From the NCBI RefSeq assembly GCF_001887355.1, contig NZ_MPIN01000009.1:248001-312000 (forward strand): a DNA stretch of 64,000 nt. The letters are read 5' to 3'. Position numbers and translations under genes: made by a program. The notes beneath the pieces were generated by a model. The model was not told the DNA's origin and did not search any database. It saw nothing but the letters and a program-made list of their open reading frames with translations. Below, piece by piece: positions 50,412 to 59,124 of the stretch. Every line of letters starts with the position of its first letter. Within the stretch, counting starts at the first letter, position 1. Origin of the DNA: Cystobacter ferrugineus. Its GTDB lineage: Bacteria; Myxococcota; Myxococcia; Myxococcales; Myxococcaceae.

Positions 50412-53381
50412 TCAGGGAGTGAGGACAACCTCCGCCGAGGAGGGCAGATCCACCGTGCGCACCACGGGGGGCTCCTCTTCGGTGTGCAGGCTCGCCCAGA
50501 TGACGGTGTAGCGCCCCGGGGCGAGGCCCTGCAGGAGGACGCGCTCGCCCGTCGGCTGGAACATGACCTGTCCGTAGGCCACCCGGGCCAGTTCCTGCTG
50601 GGGACGGGTCACCCCGCGCATGTCCCCGGCGACGACCCAGAGCACCCGGGCCCGTCCGGGCTGCAACACCACCGTCAACGCGTGCGTGCCGGGCGCGGGC
50701 CCGAGATTGAGCTGCTGCTCCCCCTCCCCCACCTGGATGAGCAACACGGTCTGGCCGGAGAACTCGCGCCCCGAGCCCATCATGAAGCGGTAGGTGCCCG
50801 GAGCCACGTCCACGGAGTAGCGCCCGTCCGGCCCGGTGACGATGCTCAGCGGCTCCGAGCGCTCCGTGTTGATGGCCTCCACCTGGATGCCCGCGGCGGG
50901 CGTGCCGTTGGCCTGGTACACCGTGCCGGACAGCCGCGTGGCGCGCTTGAGCACCAGCTCCAGTGGGCGGCGCTCCTCGGCCGAGAACGGCGCCGAGGCG
51001 CTCAAGCGCCCCTTGCGCGCGGAGACGTTGAACTTCCTCACGAAGGAGGGACTGGCCAGGGTGAAGCCGCCATCCGGCCCCGTCATCACCGAGTCATCGC
51101 ACGCGTCACACCCCACCACCGCGTCCGCCACGGGCCCTCCGCCCTCATCGAGCACCCGGCCCGTCACCTGGGCCGCTCGCTGCAGCACCAGATCGCCCAG
51201 ATCATTGGGCTGCGCCGGCTTGTCCACCGTCAGCGGCACGAAGCCCGGCGCCTCCAGGGACACGATGACGCGCTCCTCCACGACGGACAGCGCCACCTCG
51301 AAGCGTCCGTCCGCGCTCGTCACCTCGTGATCTTCCAGTTGGAAGTGGCGCACGGGCTCGCCGTCCTCGGCCACCACGCGGCCGCGGAACAGGGAGCGCG
51401 CCTTCATCACCACCCGCACCGGCTCGCCCCCGGCCGAGCCCTGCACGCGCTCGCGCTGGTCGTACGCCGAGTGCCGTGCCTCCACGAGGTAGGGGCGTCC
51501 GGGGTTGAGGGCACGCATCTCGAACTGGCCCTGGGCATCGGTCGTCACCGCCTCGGACGCGCGGGGCAGCACCGACACCGTCGCGCCCGCGATGGGAGCG
51601 CCCTGGGTGTCCACCACCTCGCCGCGCAGCACCGCCCCGGGCTCGAGCGACACCGTCACGCGCTGTGTCTCCCCGTCCGCCACCACCACGTTCTGCCGGG
51701 GCGAGGGCAGGTAGTCCGGGTGCGTGGCCACCAGCGCGTAGGTACCCGCGGGCAGGCCGCGCATGGGCACCATGCCATCGGAGCCCGAGGTGGAGTCACT
51801 GCGGAAGATGCCCTCGCTCTCCACCCACAACATCACGTCCGCGCCCTCCACCCGGCGCCCCTCGGACGTCACCGTCACCTCCAGCGACGCCCGCGGCTCC
51901 AGCTCCAGCTTCACGCCCTCCGCCGGAGCCGTCGCCTTCACCTGGCCGCCGCCCCACTCGGAGTGGTGCGCGTGCAGCTCGTAGAGGCCCGGCGTGGGCA
52001 CGGGCGCCGAGAAGTGGCCCTCCTCGTCCGCCAGCACCGCGTCCCCGGTGGGCTGCACCAGCACCGACACGTTGGGCGCGGGCCGGCCGTACTGATCCAA
52101 CACCTGGCCGGAGATGAGCGTGGCGCGCGACATCTCCAGCTCCAGCGTCGTCTCGCCCGGCTTGACGCGGGCGGGGAGCTGCGCGTCCTGGTAGCCCGGG
52201 GCCTTGCCCTCCAGCACGTAGTCCCCCACGGCCAGGGGGCCGAACTGCACCAGCGCGCCCGTCTGGGGCTTCTGCGTGTGGATGGGCAGGGGGCCGCGGG
52301 AAGTGCGCAACACCAGGGTCGGCGAGGGCACCGGCTGCCCGGCCTCGTCCACCACGGTGACGAGCAGCGTGCCGGCCTCCTCCAGTTCGAGCGTCACCCG
52401 CGTGAGGCGCTCGCTGAGCGTCAGGGTACGCGGCTCGGCTCCGAGCGCCCCCGCCTCGGCGGACACCACGAGCGAGTCCGGGTACAGGTCCTCGAAGCGC
52501 ACCACGCCGCGCTCGGCGCGCGCCTCGCGGGCGAGGTGATCCGCCTGCAGCCGCACCGTGGCCTCCACGGGCCGGCCCTGATGGGTGACGTGCACCTCCA
52601 GGGTGCGCGAGGGCTCCAGGCGCAACCGCACGGGGCGCGGGCCCGCCTCCACCTGGTGTTCCACCGAGGGCAGGAAGCCCTGGGCCGAGGCCACGACATA
52701 GAAGGGCCCCTCGCCGAGCCCCGACAGGGTGAAGGAGCCATCCGGACCCGTCACGGCATCGAACGGCACGGGCACCTTGCGCGACACCGCGTACACCCGC
52801 GCGCCCGGCATGCCCCGGCCCGCGTCGTCCACCACCTGCCCGCTGATGCTCCGGGTCGAGGACAGGTACAGCTCCACCGGCTCCCCCGGGGCCGCGCGCT
52901 CACGCAGGGCGGCACCGAAGCCCCCGGCCCGGGCCCACACGGAGAAGGACACTCCGGCGAGGTGCTCGAAGCGGAAGCGGCCCTGCGCGTCCGTGCGCGT
53001 GCTGGCCCTGGACTGGAGGAATCCCCGGGCCTGCTCGAAGAAGGCCCACGCGTGCATCCCGCTCTCGCGCGCCTGACAGGCCAGCAGCGCCTGTCCACAC
53101 TCGTCACAGCGCACCGAGGTGAGCGTCTTCTGCGCGCTCGCGGCGAGCGACACCTCCGCGTCCGGTACGGGCCGGCCGGAGGGATCCAACACCCGCCCGG
53201 TGAGGGTGAGCCCCTCGGACGCACCGGAGGACACCTCCACCGTTTCGAACTCGGGCAGCGCGCGGACCGCGGGAGCCGCCGCGCCCCCGGTGGACGCCGG
53301 GACGCCGGAGCGGGGCCACAACACCGCCACCGCCACGAACAGCATGGCGAAGGCCAGACCTATGACGAGCCATTTGCGCAT
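50412..53381 (-). CDS. carboxypeptidase-regulatory-repeat protein, membrane anchored
   Basis: The 989-residue protein has an N-terminal anchor (LVIGLAFAMLFVAVAVLW) and about ten tandem carboxypeptidase-regulatory-like beta-sandwich domains from residue 58 to 930. Each follows a GxVxDxxGxPVxxAxVxL...TxxDGxFxxxxLxxGxYxLxAxxxGF pattern, for example RVLDPSGRPVPDAEVSL and QVLDQYGRPAPNVSV; one more, degenerate, repeat closes the protein. A CDECGQALLAC insertion in the first domain has three cysteines and may bind metal or form disulfides. No catalytic peptidase residues are present. Proteins of this kind line the periplasm or cell surface as scaffolds; the function is unknown. It is 22 bp upstream of the cyclase gene and may be cotranscribed. 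Confidence 0.87.
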   Translation of the reverse strand: MRKWLVIGLAFAMLFVAVAVLWPRSGVPASTGGAAAPAVRALPEFETVEVSSGASEGLTLTGRVLDPSGRPVPDAEVSLAASAQKTLTSVRCDECGQALLACQARESGMHAWAFFEQARGFLQSRASTRTDAQGRFRFEHLAGVSFSVWARAGGFGAALRERAAPGEPVELYLSSTRSISGQVVDDAGRGMPGARVYAVSRKVPVPFDAVTGPDGSFTLSGLGEGPFYVVASAQGFLPSVEHQVEAGPRPVRLRLEPSRTLEVHVTHQGRPVEATVRLQADHLAREARAERGVVRFEDLYPDSLVVSAEAGALGAEPRTLTLSERLTRVTLELEEAGTLLVTVVDEAGQPVPSPTLVLRTSRGPLPIHTQKPQTGALVQFGPLAVGDYVLEGKAPGYQDAQLPARVKPGETTLELEMSRATLISGQVLDQYGRPAPNVSVLVQPTGDAVLADEEGHFSAPVPTPGLYELHAHHSEWGGGQVKATAPAEGVKLELEPRASLEVTVTSEGRRVEGADVMLWVESEGIFRSDSTSGSDGMVPMRGLPAGTYALVATHPDYLPSPRQNVVVADGETQRVTVSLEPGAVLRGEVVDTQGAPIAGATVSVLPRASEAVTTDAQGQFEMRALNPGRPYLVEARHSAYDQRERVQGSAGGEPVRVVMKARSLFRGRVVAEDGEPVRHFQLEDHEVTSADGRFEVALSVVEERVIVSLEAPGFVPLTVDKPAQPNDLGDLVLQRAAQVTGRVLDEGGGPVADAVVGCDACDDSVMTGPDGGFTLASPSFVRKFNVSARKGRLSASAPFSAEERRPLELVLKRATRLSGTVYQANGTPAAGIQVEAINTERSEPLSIVTGPDGRYSVDVAPGTYRFMMGSGREFSGQTVLLIQVGEGEQQLNLGPAPGTHALTVVLQPGRARVLWVVAGDMRGVTRPQQELARVAYGQVMFQPTGERVLLQGLAPGRYTVIWASLHTEEEPPVVRTVDLPSSAEVVLTP

Positions 53382-53477
53382 GGTGTGGGCGGACGGCGTG
53401 GGAGCGTTCCCCCCGCGGCCGGCCTGCCAACGGACATTCCGGGCCTTTCATTCCGGCCCGGAAATGCCCCAGGGGCC

Positions 53478-54749
53478 CTATTCCTCGGCGAAGGGCTGGA
53501 TGGCCTGGGCCACCGCCAGTTCCTGCCGGGCCTCGCTCAGCTCCGAGTTGGTGGCCCGCAGGCGATCCGACAGCACCTGCACGAAGCTCCAGAGCATCTT
53601 CACCGCCAGGATGGACTCGCGCTTCATCAGCCCCATGAGGTCCGAACGGGAGATGACCATGGTGCGGGTGGGCTCGACCGCTCGCACGGTGGCCGAGCGG
53701 GGGGCGTTGTCGATGAGGCCCATCTCCCCGAAGTGCCCACCCGGGCGCAGCTCGGCGATCTCCACCCCGCTCTTCTCGATGACCACCCGGCCGCGGATGA
53801 CGACGAAGAGCTCCTCGCCCGGCTGGCCCTCCACGACGATCTCCCGGCCAGCGGGGAAGGTGCGCGTGGTGGCGATGGACAGCACCGCCGTCTGCTCCTT
53901 GTAGGTGAGGTGACGGAAGAGCGGAATCTTGCGCAGCGCCTCCATGCGGCTCTGCGCCTCGCTCGTCTCCGCCTCCAGGGTGCCCTCGCCGGACACCTTC
54001 ACCACCACGGCGGTGATGTTGTCCTTGCCCCCGCGCTCGTTGGCCAGATCCACGAAGCGCTTGGGCAGGTCCACCGGGGTGGAGCCCTGCACGAGCGGCA
54101 ACACCTCGTCATCATCCAGGTAGCCGTGCAGGCCGTCCGAGCACAACAGGAAGAGATCGCCCGGGAAGAGATCGACGATGAGGGTGTCGACCTGGACGGA
54201 CTCCTGGATGCCCACCGCGCGGGTGATGACGTTGCGGTACTGGGAGGTGGCGGCCTGTTCCTTGGTGATGGTGCCGGCCTTGAGCTGGGCGGCCACCAGG
54301 GTGTGATCCTCGGTGAGCCGGTGGCACTGGCCATGGCGCACCAGGTAGATGCGCGAGTCGCCCACGTGGCCGATGACGCCCTTGTTGCCGCTCACCGCGA
54401 GGCACACGAAGGTGGTGCCCATGCCGCGCTTGGAGGGGTCGGACAGGGCCATGCGGAAGATGTCCGCGCACGCGCGCTGGATGGCCACCTCCATCAGCGC
54501 CTGGGCCGCGTTGCGTGCGTCCTGGCTCGTGTTGGTGCTCAGGTCCTTGAGCAGATGGCGGTTGGACACCATGTGCTGGCGCACCACCTCGGTGGCGCGC
54601 GAGCTGGCCACCTCGCCCGCCGCGTGGCCGCCCATGCCATCGGCCACGATGAACAGGCCAAGCGGGGCGTCCACGAGCATCGCATCTTCATTGTGCTGCC
54701 GCTTCCGGCCCACATCCGTCAGGCCGAACGCCTCTGTCGTCAATGGCAC
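53478..54749 (-). CDS. PP2C phosphatase fused to a cyclic-nucleotide-binding domain
   Basis: The 423-residue protein is a fusion of two enzymes or sensors. Residues 1-255 are a PP2C (PPM) serine/threonine phosphatase with all metal-binding aspartates: FIVADGMGGHAAGE (D37), GHVGDSRIYL (D131), LLCSDGLHGYL (D205) and GGKDNITAVVV (D243). Residues 272-385 are a cNMP-binding domain with the phosphate-binding cassette HFGEMGLIDNAPRSATV, keeping E342 and R351. cAMP binding could switch the phosphatase on or off. The C-terminus is a helix (ATNSELSEARQELAVAQ). It is between the FHA gene and the repeat-protein gene on one strand, and a cAMP-making enzyme is nearby. Confidence 0.93.
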   Translation of the reverse strand: MPLTTEAFGLTDVGRKRQHNEDAMLVDAPLGLFIVADGMGGHAAGEVASSRATEVVRQHMVSNRHLLKDLSTNTSQDARNAAQALMEVAIQRACADIFRMALSDPSKRGMGTTFVCLAVSGNKGVIGHVGDSRIYLVRHGQCHRLTEDHTLVAAQLKAGTITKEQAATSQYRNVITRAVGIQESVQVDTLIVDLFPGDLFLLCSDGLHGYLDDDEVLPLVQGSTPVDLPKRFVDLANERGGKDNITAVVVKVSGEGTLEAETSEAQSRMEALRKIPLFRHLTYKEQTAVLSIATTRTFPAGREIVVEGQPGEELFVVIRGRVVIEKSGVEIAELRPGGHFGEMGLIDNAPRSATVRAVEPTRTMVISRSDLMGLMKRESILAVKMLWSFVQVLSDRLRATNSELSEARQELAVAQAIQPFAEE

Positions 54750-54821
54750 CGCGAACGCTCCCTGCTCCCTCGTCGAGGGGTCCCATCTTACGTTACGAAG
54801 CCCTCGCGAGGGCTGACAAGC

Positions 54822-55337
54822 TCACGGACCCAGCCGCCGCGCGAGCACCTTCGTGAAGCCACTGGCCAGATAGAACGTCAGCTCCACATGACCGAAGCGC
54901 ACGCGCGCCCCGTCGTTCAGGGCACACGCGCGCCGTGGCAGCAGGCGCACCCCGTCCACGAACGTGCCGTTCTTCGAGCCCGCGTCGGTGAGCAGATAGC
55001 CCCCCTGGCTCTCACGCTGGAACCACGCGTGGAAGCGCGACACCGTACCATCTTCGAGCACCACGTCGTTGTTGCCCGTTCGTCCCACGGTGATGCCGCG
55101 GCCGAACGCATTCTCCCGCGTCTTGAGCACCGGGAACACCACCGGCTCGCCTACCCCCACCATCGGCGTGGTCACGTGGCTGAGGGTGCGGAAGTGACGG
55201 TCCGAGTCGGGATCGTCCGGCACCCGCGCCCCCACGATCGGCGGCGTGAACACCAGCAGCGCGGGGGGCAGCGTCCGCTCGTACTCCGTCCGCTCCCGAT
55301 GGAACCGGCCGATATGCAGGCTGAGAGGCTCGAGCAT
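54822..55337 (-). CDS. FHA-domain protein
   Basis: The 171-residue cytoplasmic protein ends in an FHA phosphothreonine-binding domain (about 80-150): ENAFGRGITVGRTGNNDVVL with the conserved Gly-Arg, TVSRFHAWF with Ser-x-x-His, and AGSKNGTFVDG with Asn-Gly. FHA domains bind phosphothreonine on Ser/Thr-kinase substrates. The first 75 residues are unassigned and end in a Ser/Pro-rich linker. I chose ATG 55337; GTG codons up to 55370 are in frame. Next to a PP2C phosphatase gene, it probably reads phosphothreonines that the phosphatase removes. Confidence 0.88.
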   Translation of the reverse strand: MLEPLSLHIGRFHRERTEYERTLPPALLVFTPPIVGARVPDDPDSDRHFRTLSHVTTPMVGVGEPVVFPVLKTRENAFGRGITVGRTGNNDVVLEDGTVSRFHAWFQRESQGGYLLTDAGSKNGTFVDGVRLLPRRACALNDGARVRFGHVELTFYLASGFTKVLARRLGP

Positions 55338-55385
55338 CTTCAGTACACACTTCACCCCGCCAGGGGGCACAGGATCCAGTGGGGC

Positions 55386-55988
55386 CTAGCGCCAGTCCGC
55401 GTACAGACCCAGTTGCAGGCCCCCGATGAACGGCCGGGAGCGGCTCGAACGTTTGTAGTTGTAGGGATCACCATACCCTACCGTAATCCCCGAGCCAACG
55501 GTGCCGAAGCGGTAGCCGATCCGCCCGCGGCCTTCCAACAGGCCCATCCAGGCAGACTCCCGGGCAGGCGAGGTGGTGAAGCGCCCCTGGGTCCAGGTAG
55601 GACCGGTGCTCACCTGGAAGCCCCACTCCAGGCCGGACTCGGTGCGGTTGGTGTACCCCACGCCGAACAGGAGCGAGTAGAGCTGGAGCGAGGCGAGCGC
55701 GCCGCTGGCGTCCGGGATGGAGGCGGGCCTGGCGGCGGCGAAGGCCACCGAGGGCTCGATGAGCAGCCCGAGCGAGTCCTTGCGGCTGCGGAAGAACAGC
55801 AACTGCCACTGCACGCGGGCCTCGGGCAGCACCGCGCCCTCGCGCAGGGACACGCTCAGCGAGGCGGCCCGGGGAAACCAGGGCGGAGTGGTCGATGCCG
55901 ACAGCTCGGCGGGACGGGAGCTCTGGGCGCTCGCCGTCGTGCAGAGACAGAGAGTGAACACCAGGACGGTGATGACACGGCGATCCAT
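55386..55988 (-). CDS. hypothetical exported protein, probable outer-membrane beta-barrel
   Basis: The 200-residue protein has a signal peptide (VITVLVFTLCLCTTASA) and then mostly alternating hydrophobic/polar strands with Gly and aromatics (for example LYSLLFGVGYTNRTESGLEW, GRGRIGYRFGTVGSGITVGYG, and a final GGLQLGLYADWR). It ends in W-R near the C-terminus rather than the usual F/W. This pattern suggests a small eight-stranded outer-membrane barrel, but the assignment is by composition only. It lies 48 bp upstream of the FHA gene on the same strand. Confidence 0.65.
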   Translation of the reverse strand: MDRRVITVLVFTLCLCTTASAQSSRPAELSASTTPPWFPRAASLSVSLREGAVLPEARVQWQLLFFRSRKDSLGLLIEPSVAFAAARPASIPDASGALASLQLYSLLFGVGYTNRTESGLEWGFQVSTGPTWTQGRFTTSPARESAWMGLLEGRGRIGYRFGTVGSGITVGYGDPYNYKRSSRSRPFIGGLQLGLYADWR

Positions 55989-56110
55989 GACGCTTCCTTA
56001 CCTCGTTTCCAGGCAGGGCATGTCAAGCGCTTGTCAACGAAGTCCTCCGTTGGCTATAGCACGGGACCCCCCCCTCCCTTGCGGGTGGGTTCAAGGAGTC
56101 ACCAACCCCC

Positions 56111-56323
56111 ATGCCCAGTGCGTCGGTACGTACAGGCAACACCAAGAAGCGCCCCCTGAGAGCCGATCCGCTGGTCCGCAAGGCGGCCGCGGCGGCCACC
56201 GGACTGCTGGACCACAGCGAGCGCGTGCTGGTCGTCTACGACGAAGGAGGGGCGACCCTCTATTACGAGTCGGACGACGCGGAGGATGGAATAGCCCGCC
56301 GTACGCTGCCCCGCGCTTCCTGA
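56111..56323 (+). CDS. small hypothetical protein (70 residues)
   Basis: An ATG after AAGGAG (about 56093-56098) opens a 70-residue product, basic at first (NTKKRPLRADPLVRKAAA), then LLDHSERVLVVYDEGGATLY and an acidic stretch (ESDDAEDG). It has no signal peptide or membrane segment. It could fold as a small beta-alpha domain; I recognise no family. It precedes the ketoreductase-carrier gene by 19 bp on the same strand and may belong to its operon. Confidence 0.6.
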   Translation: MPSASVRTGNTKKRPLRADPLVRKAAAAATGLLDHSERVLVVYDEGGATLYYESDDAEDGIARRTLPRAS

Positions 56324-56342
56324 AGCGCCTCCCCCCACCACC

Positions 56343-58289
56343 ATGGATGCCGAGCAGGACATGCCGGGGGGTTTCTCGCTTCCCTCGTGGCGGCCCACCC
56401 TCCCCCCCTCGGCGGCGTGGGACACCCACCGAGCATGCTGGTGGTTGATGTTGCCCGAGCCCCCCGGGCAGGAGGGAATCGGGGCCCGTCTGAAGCAGCG
56501 CCTCCAGGAGGCCGGTCAGCGCGTCATCCTGCTCACCCCCGGCCCCCGCCTCGCCCAGTTCGGTGAACACCACTGGTCGCTCCAGCCCGCGGAGGCGACG
56601 GACTACGATCTGCTGCTGCGGTTGCTGCTCCCCCAGGGGCTCGCGCCCGATCGGGTGCTACACCTCTGGAGCCTCCTTCCCCCACCCCCCCCCGGAGAGC
56701 TGGAGGCATCCTTCGAGCCGGCCCACGAAAGGGGCTTCCAGTCCCTCCTGTTCCTGCTCCAGGCCCTCGGACGCCAGGAGCCCCGGCCCGTGTCGCTCGT
56801 GGTGCTCACCCACCGCATGCAGGCCCTGGGCGAGGAGACGCCCTGCCCCGAACGGGCCACGGTGCTCGGACCGGTGCGCGCCGCGTCCCACGAATCCCCG
56901 CACCTCGCCTGCCGCGCGGTGGATGTGAATCTCCCGGCGCCCGGGAGCTGGCAGGAGGCCCGGCTCGTCGACTGGCTCCTGTCCGAGTGCGCCGAGGCCT
57001 CGTCCGGCGAGGACGTCGTGTACCGCGGCCAGCAGCGCCACGTGCGCGCCTTCTCGCCCATCGAGCTTCCCCCGGCCTCCGCGCGCGTGCCCGGCCCGTT
57101 GTCCCCGCGCGAGCGGGGGGTCTACCTCGTGCTCGGAGGCTTCGGCACCCTCGGCTCCAGCCACGCCGAGGCCCTCGCGCGGCACGTCCGGGCGCGGCTC
57201 GTGCTCGTCAGCCGCTCCTTGATGCCCGAGCGCGTCCACTGGGATGACTGGCTGGCGAACCATGACGCGAGCGATCCCCTCTCGCGGCGGATCCGCCAGG
57301 TGCGAGCACTCGAGGCCCTGGGCTCCGAGGTGCGGGTGATCAGCGCGGACGTGGGGGATCGGGATCAGCTCCGGACCGCCATCGAGGAGACGCTCGCCCA
57401 CTTCGGCGCGCTCCATGGGGTGGTGTTCTGCGTGGGCTCGGTGAACCCCTCGCTCTCGCGCTCCCTCGCGGACCTGACGCCCGAGGACGTGCGCGTCCTC
57501 TTCCAGAGCCGGGTGCACGGCCTGTACGCGCTCGAGGAGGTGCTGAGGGACCGGCCGCTCGACTTCTGCCTGCTGGCCTCGTCGCTCGTGGCGGTGCGCG
57601 GGCGGGGGGCGAGCGCCGCCTATAGCGCGGCCATGAACTTCATGGATGCGTTCGTCCTGCGCCAGGCGCAGCGCTCGCCGGTGCCGTGGGTGAGCGTGGA
57701 CTGGGACGGCTGGACCAGCGACGCGGACGTGCTCCCGTCGACCGTGGCCCCCCTGGGCTCGCGGCCCATCACGGCGGCCGAGGGCGCCGAGCTGTTCACC
57801 GACGTGCTGTCGCTCGGTGGTGTGAACCGGGTGGCCGTCACCCCGCGAGACCCATTCTCCCCCGCCACGCCCCAGCCCCCGCCACGCCCCCCGGAGCACA
57901 ACACGCCCAGGGCCGAGCCCGCCGCCTCCGACCCGAGTGCCGCGCGCAGAGCATCCCGTCCCCCCTTGGAGACCGCCTATGTGGCCCCGCGCGACGCGGT
58001 GGAGGAGTCCATCGCGAAGGTGTGGGAGTCGATGCTGGGCATCACCGGGGTAGGCATCTACGACAACTTCTTCGAGCTGGGGGGCGACTGGCGGACCGGG
58101 ATGACGGTGATGACCCAGGTGCGTGAGAAGACCGGGGTCCCCCTGCCACCCGTGAGCCTCCAGGAAGGGCCGACGGTGGAGTTGCTGGCCCGGCGGCTCC
58201 GGGCCGCCTCCGAGGGGCTTCCAGACACGTCCTTCGATCGACCCCTCGTGCCCTCCTCCGCCGTGAAGCCCTCCGGCGAGGATGACTGA
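56343..58289 (+). CDS. orphan ketoreductase-carrier protein (PKS-derived) with altered active sites
   Basis: The 648-residue protein is a polyketide-synthase fragment without KS or AT. Residues about 20-245 are the structural half of a KR domain (ends VVYRGQQRHVRAF), about 255-500 the catalytic half, and about 548-622 an acyl-carrier domain. NADPH binding is kept (VLGGFGTLGSSHAE, then VLVSRS). Catalytic Ser414 and Tyr427 are present, but the Asn four residues after Tyr is Met431, with Asn at 432. The carrier loop reads FFELGGDWRTG: Trp583 replaces the serine that carries phosphopantetheine, so the carrier cannot be loaded by the normal route. A scaffold or regulatory role is possible. A CysQ-type phosphatase gene follows 10 bp after its stop. 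Confidence 0.82.
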   Translation: MDAEQDMPGGFSLPSWRPTLPPSAAWDTHRACWWLMLPEPPGQEGIGARLKQRLQEAGQRVILLTPGPRLAQFGEHHWSLQPAEATDYDLLLRLLLPQGLAPDRVLHLWSLLPPPPPGELEASFEPAHERGFQSLLFLLQALGRQEPRPVSLVVLTHRMQALGEETPCPERATVLGPVRAASHESPHLACRAVDVNLPAPGSWQEARLVDWLLSECAEASSGEDVVYRGQQRHVRAFSPIELPPASARVPGPLSPRERGVYLVLGGFGTLGSSHAEALARHVRARLVLVSRSLMPERVHWDDWLANHDASDPLSRRIRQVRALEALGSEVRVISADVGDRDQLRTAIEETLAHFGALHGVVFCVGSVNPSLSRSLADLTPEDVRVLFQSRVHGLYALEEVLRDRPLDFCLLASSLVAVRGRGASAAYSAAMNFMDAFVLRQAQRSPVPWVSVDWDGWTSDADVLPSTVAPLGSRPITAAEGAELFTDVLSLGGVNRVAVTPRDPFSPATPQPPPRPPEHNTPRAEPAASDPSAARRASRPPLETAYVAPRDAVEESIAKVWESMLGITGVGIYDNFFELGGDWRTGMTVMTQVREKTGVPLPPVSLQEGPTVELLARRLRAASEGLPDTSFDRPLVPSSAVKPSGEDD

Positions 58290-58299
58290 GGGAATGCGC

Positions 58300-59112
58300 A
58301 TGAGCCGGACAGAGGAAGCGTTGGTGGCCGCGGTGTGCGACGTGGCCCGTGAGGCGGGACGCGCCACGCTGCGGTTTCATGGAGGGCCGCTGGACGTCGA
58401 GCGCAAGGCGGACGACTCTCCACTCACGGCGGCGGACAAGGCCGCTCACACCCTCATCGTCGGAGCCCTGCGGCGGCTGACACCCGAGCTGCCGGTGCTG
58501 TCCGAGGAATCCGACGAGCGGGAGCTGACCGAGCGGCGCCAGTGGAGCAACTACTGGTTGGTGGATCCGCTCGATGGAACCAAGGAGTTCATCAAGGGCA
58601 GCGGCGAGTTCACCGTCAACATCGCCCTCATCTCCGGGACTCAGCCCGTGCTGGGCGTGGTGCATGTGCCGGTCACGGGCGTGACGTACTGGGGACGGCA
58701 GGGCCGGGGCGCCTTCCGGGCGGACGCGGGCCAGGCACCAGTGGAGCTGCACACGCGGCCGGCGGATCCCGAGCGGCTGGTCATCGTGGCGAGCCGGGAT
58801 CACGCGGGGCCACGCGTGGAGGCGCTGCTCGCGCGGCTGCCCACCGCGAAGACGGCCAACATGGGCAGCTCGCTCAAGTTCTGCCTCATCGCGGAGGGCA
58901 AGGCGGACTTCTACCCCCGGTTCCAACCCACCAGCGAGTGGGACACGGCGGCGGCGCAGTGCGTGCTGGAGGCCGCGGGGGGCGCGGTGACGGACACCGG
59001 AGGCCGCCGGCTGGCCTACAACAAGGAACAGCTCATCAACCCGTCCTTCCTCGCCTTCGGGGACGCGCGCCAGGACTGGCGGGCGCTGCTGGAGGAACGA
59101 GGCGACGGGTAG
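58300..59112 (+). CDS. cysQ: CysQ-type 3'(2'),5'-bisphosphate nucleotidase
   Basis: The 270-residue protein is an inositol-monophosphatase-fold enzyme of the CysQ branch. It has ESDERE, the metal site WLVDPLDGTKEFIKGSGEFT near residue 88, and TSEWDTAAAQCVLEAAGG near 205. CysQ hydrolyses PAP (3'-phosphoadenosine 5'-phosphate) to AMP. PAP is made by sulfate reduction, sulfotransferases and by loading of carrier proteins with phosphopantetheine. GAGGGA six bases before ATG 58300 gives the start; ATG 58282 overlaps the previous gene. It follows the ketoreductase-carrier gene directly, so the two may be linked by PAP turnover. Confidence 0.9.
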   Translation: MSRTEEALVAAVCDVAREAGRATLRFHGGPLDVERKADDSPLTAADKAAHTLIVGALRRLTPELPVLSEESDERELTERRQWSNYWLVDPLDGTKEFIKGSGEFTVNIALISGTQPVLGVVHVPVTGVTYWGRQGRGAFRADAGQAPVELHTRPADPERLVIVASRDHAGPRVEALLARLPTAKTANMGSSLKFCLIAEGKADFYPRFQPTSEWDTAAAQCVLEAAGGAVTDTGGRRLAYNKEQLINPSFLAFGDARQDWRALLEERGDG

Positions 59113-59124
59113 TCGCCCGGTGCA

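Noticed and set aside
50307-56159. A 1,950-codon open frame on the plus strand across the cyclase, repeat-protein, phosphatase and FHA genes
   Set aside because: It is antisense to five well-supported genes and its peptide is a low-complexity His/Arg/Ala/Gly text. Long antisense frames are expected in DNA of this G+C content, because codon bias at third positions removes stops on the other strand.
56343-58289. Part of a larger polyketide synthase gene cluster
   Set aside because: There is no ketosynthase, acyltransferase or thioesterase in the window, and the carrier serine is missing. The neighbours are not biosynthetic.
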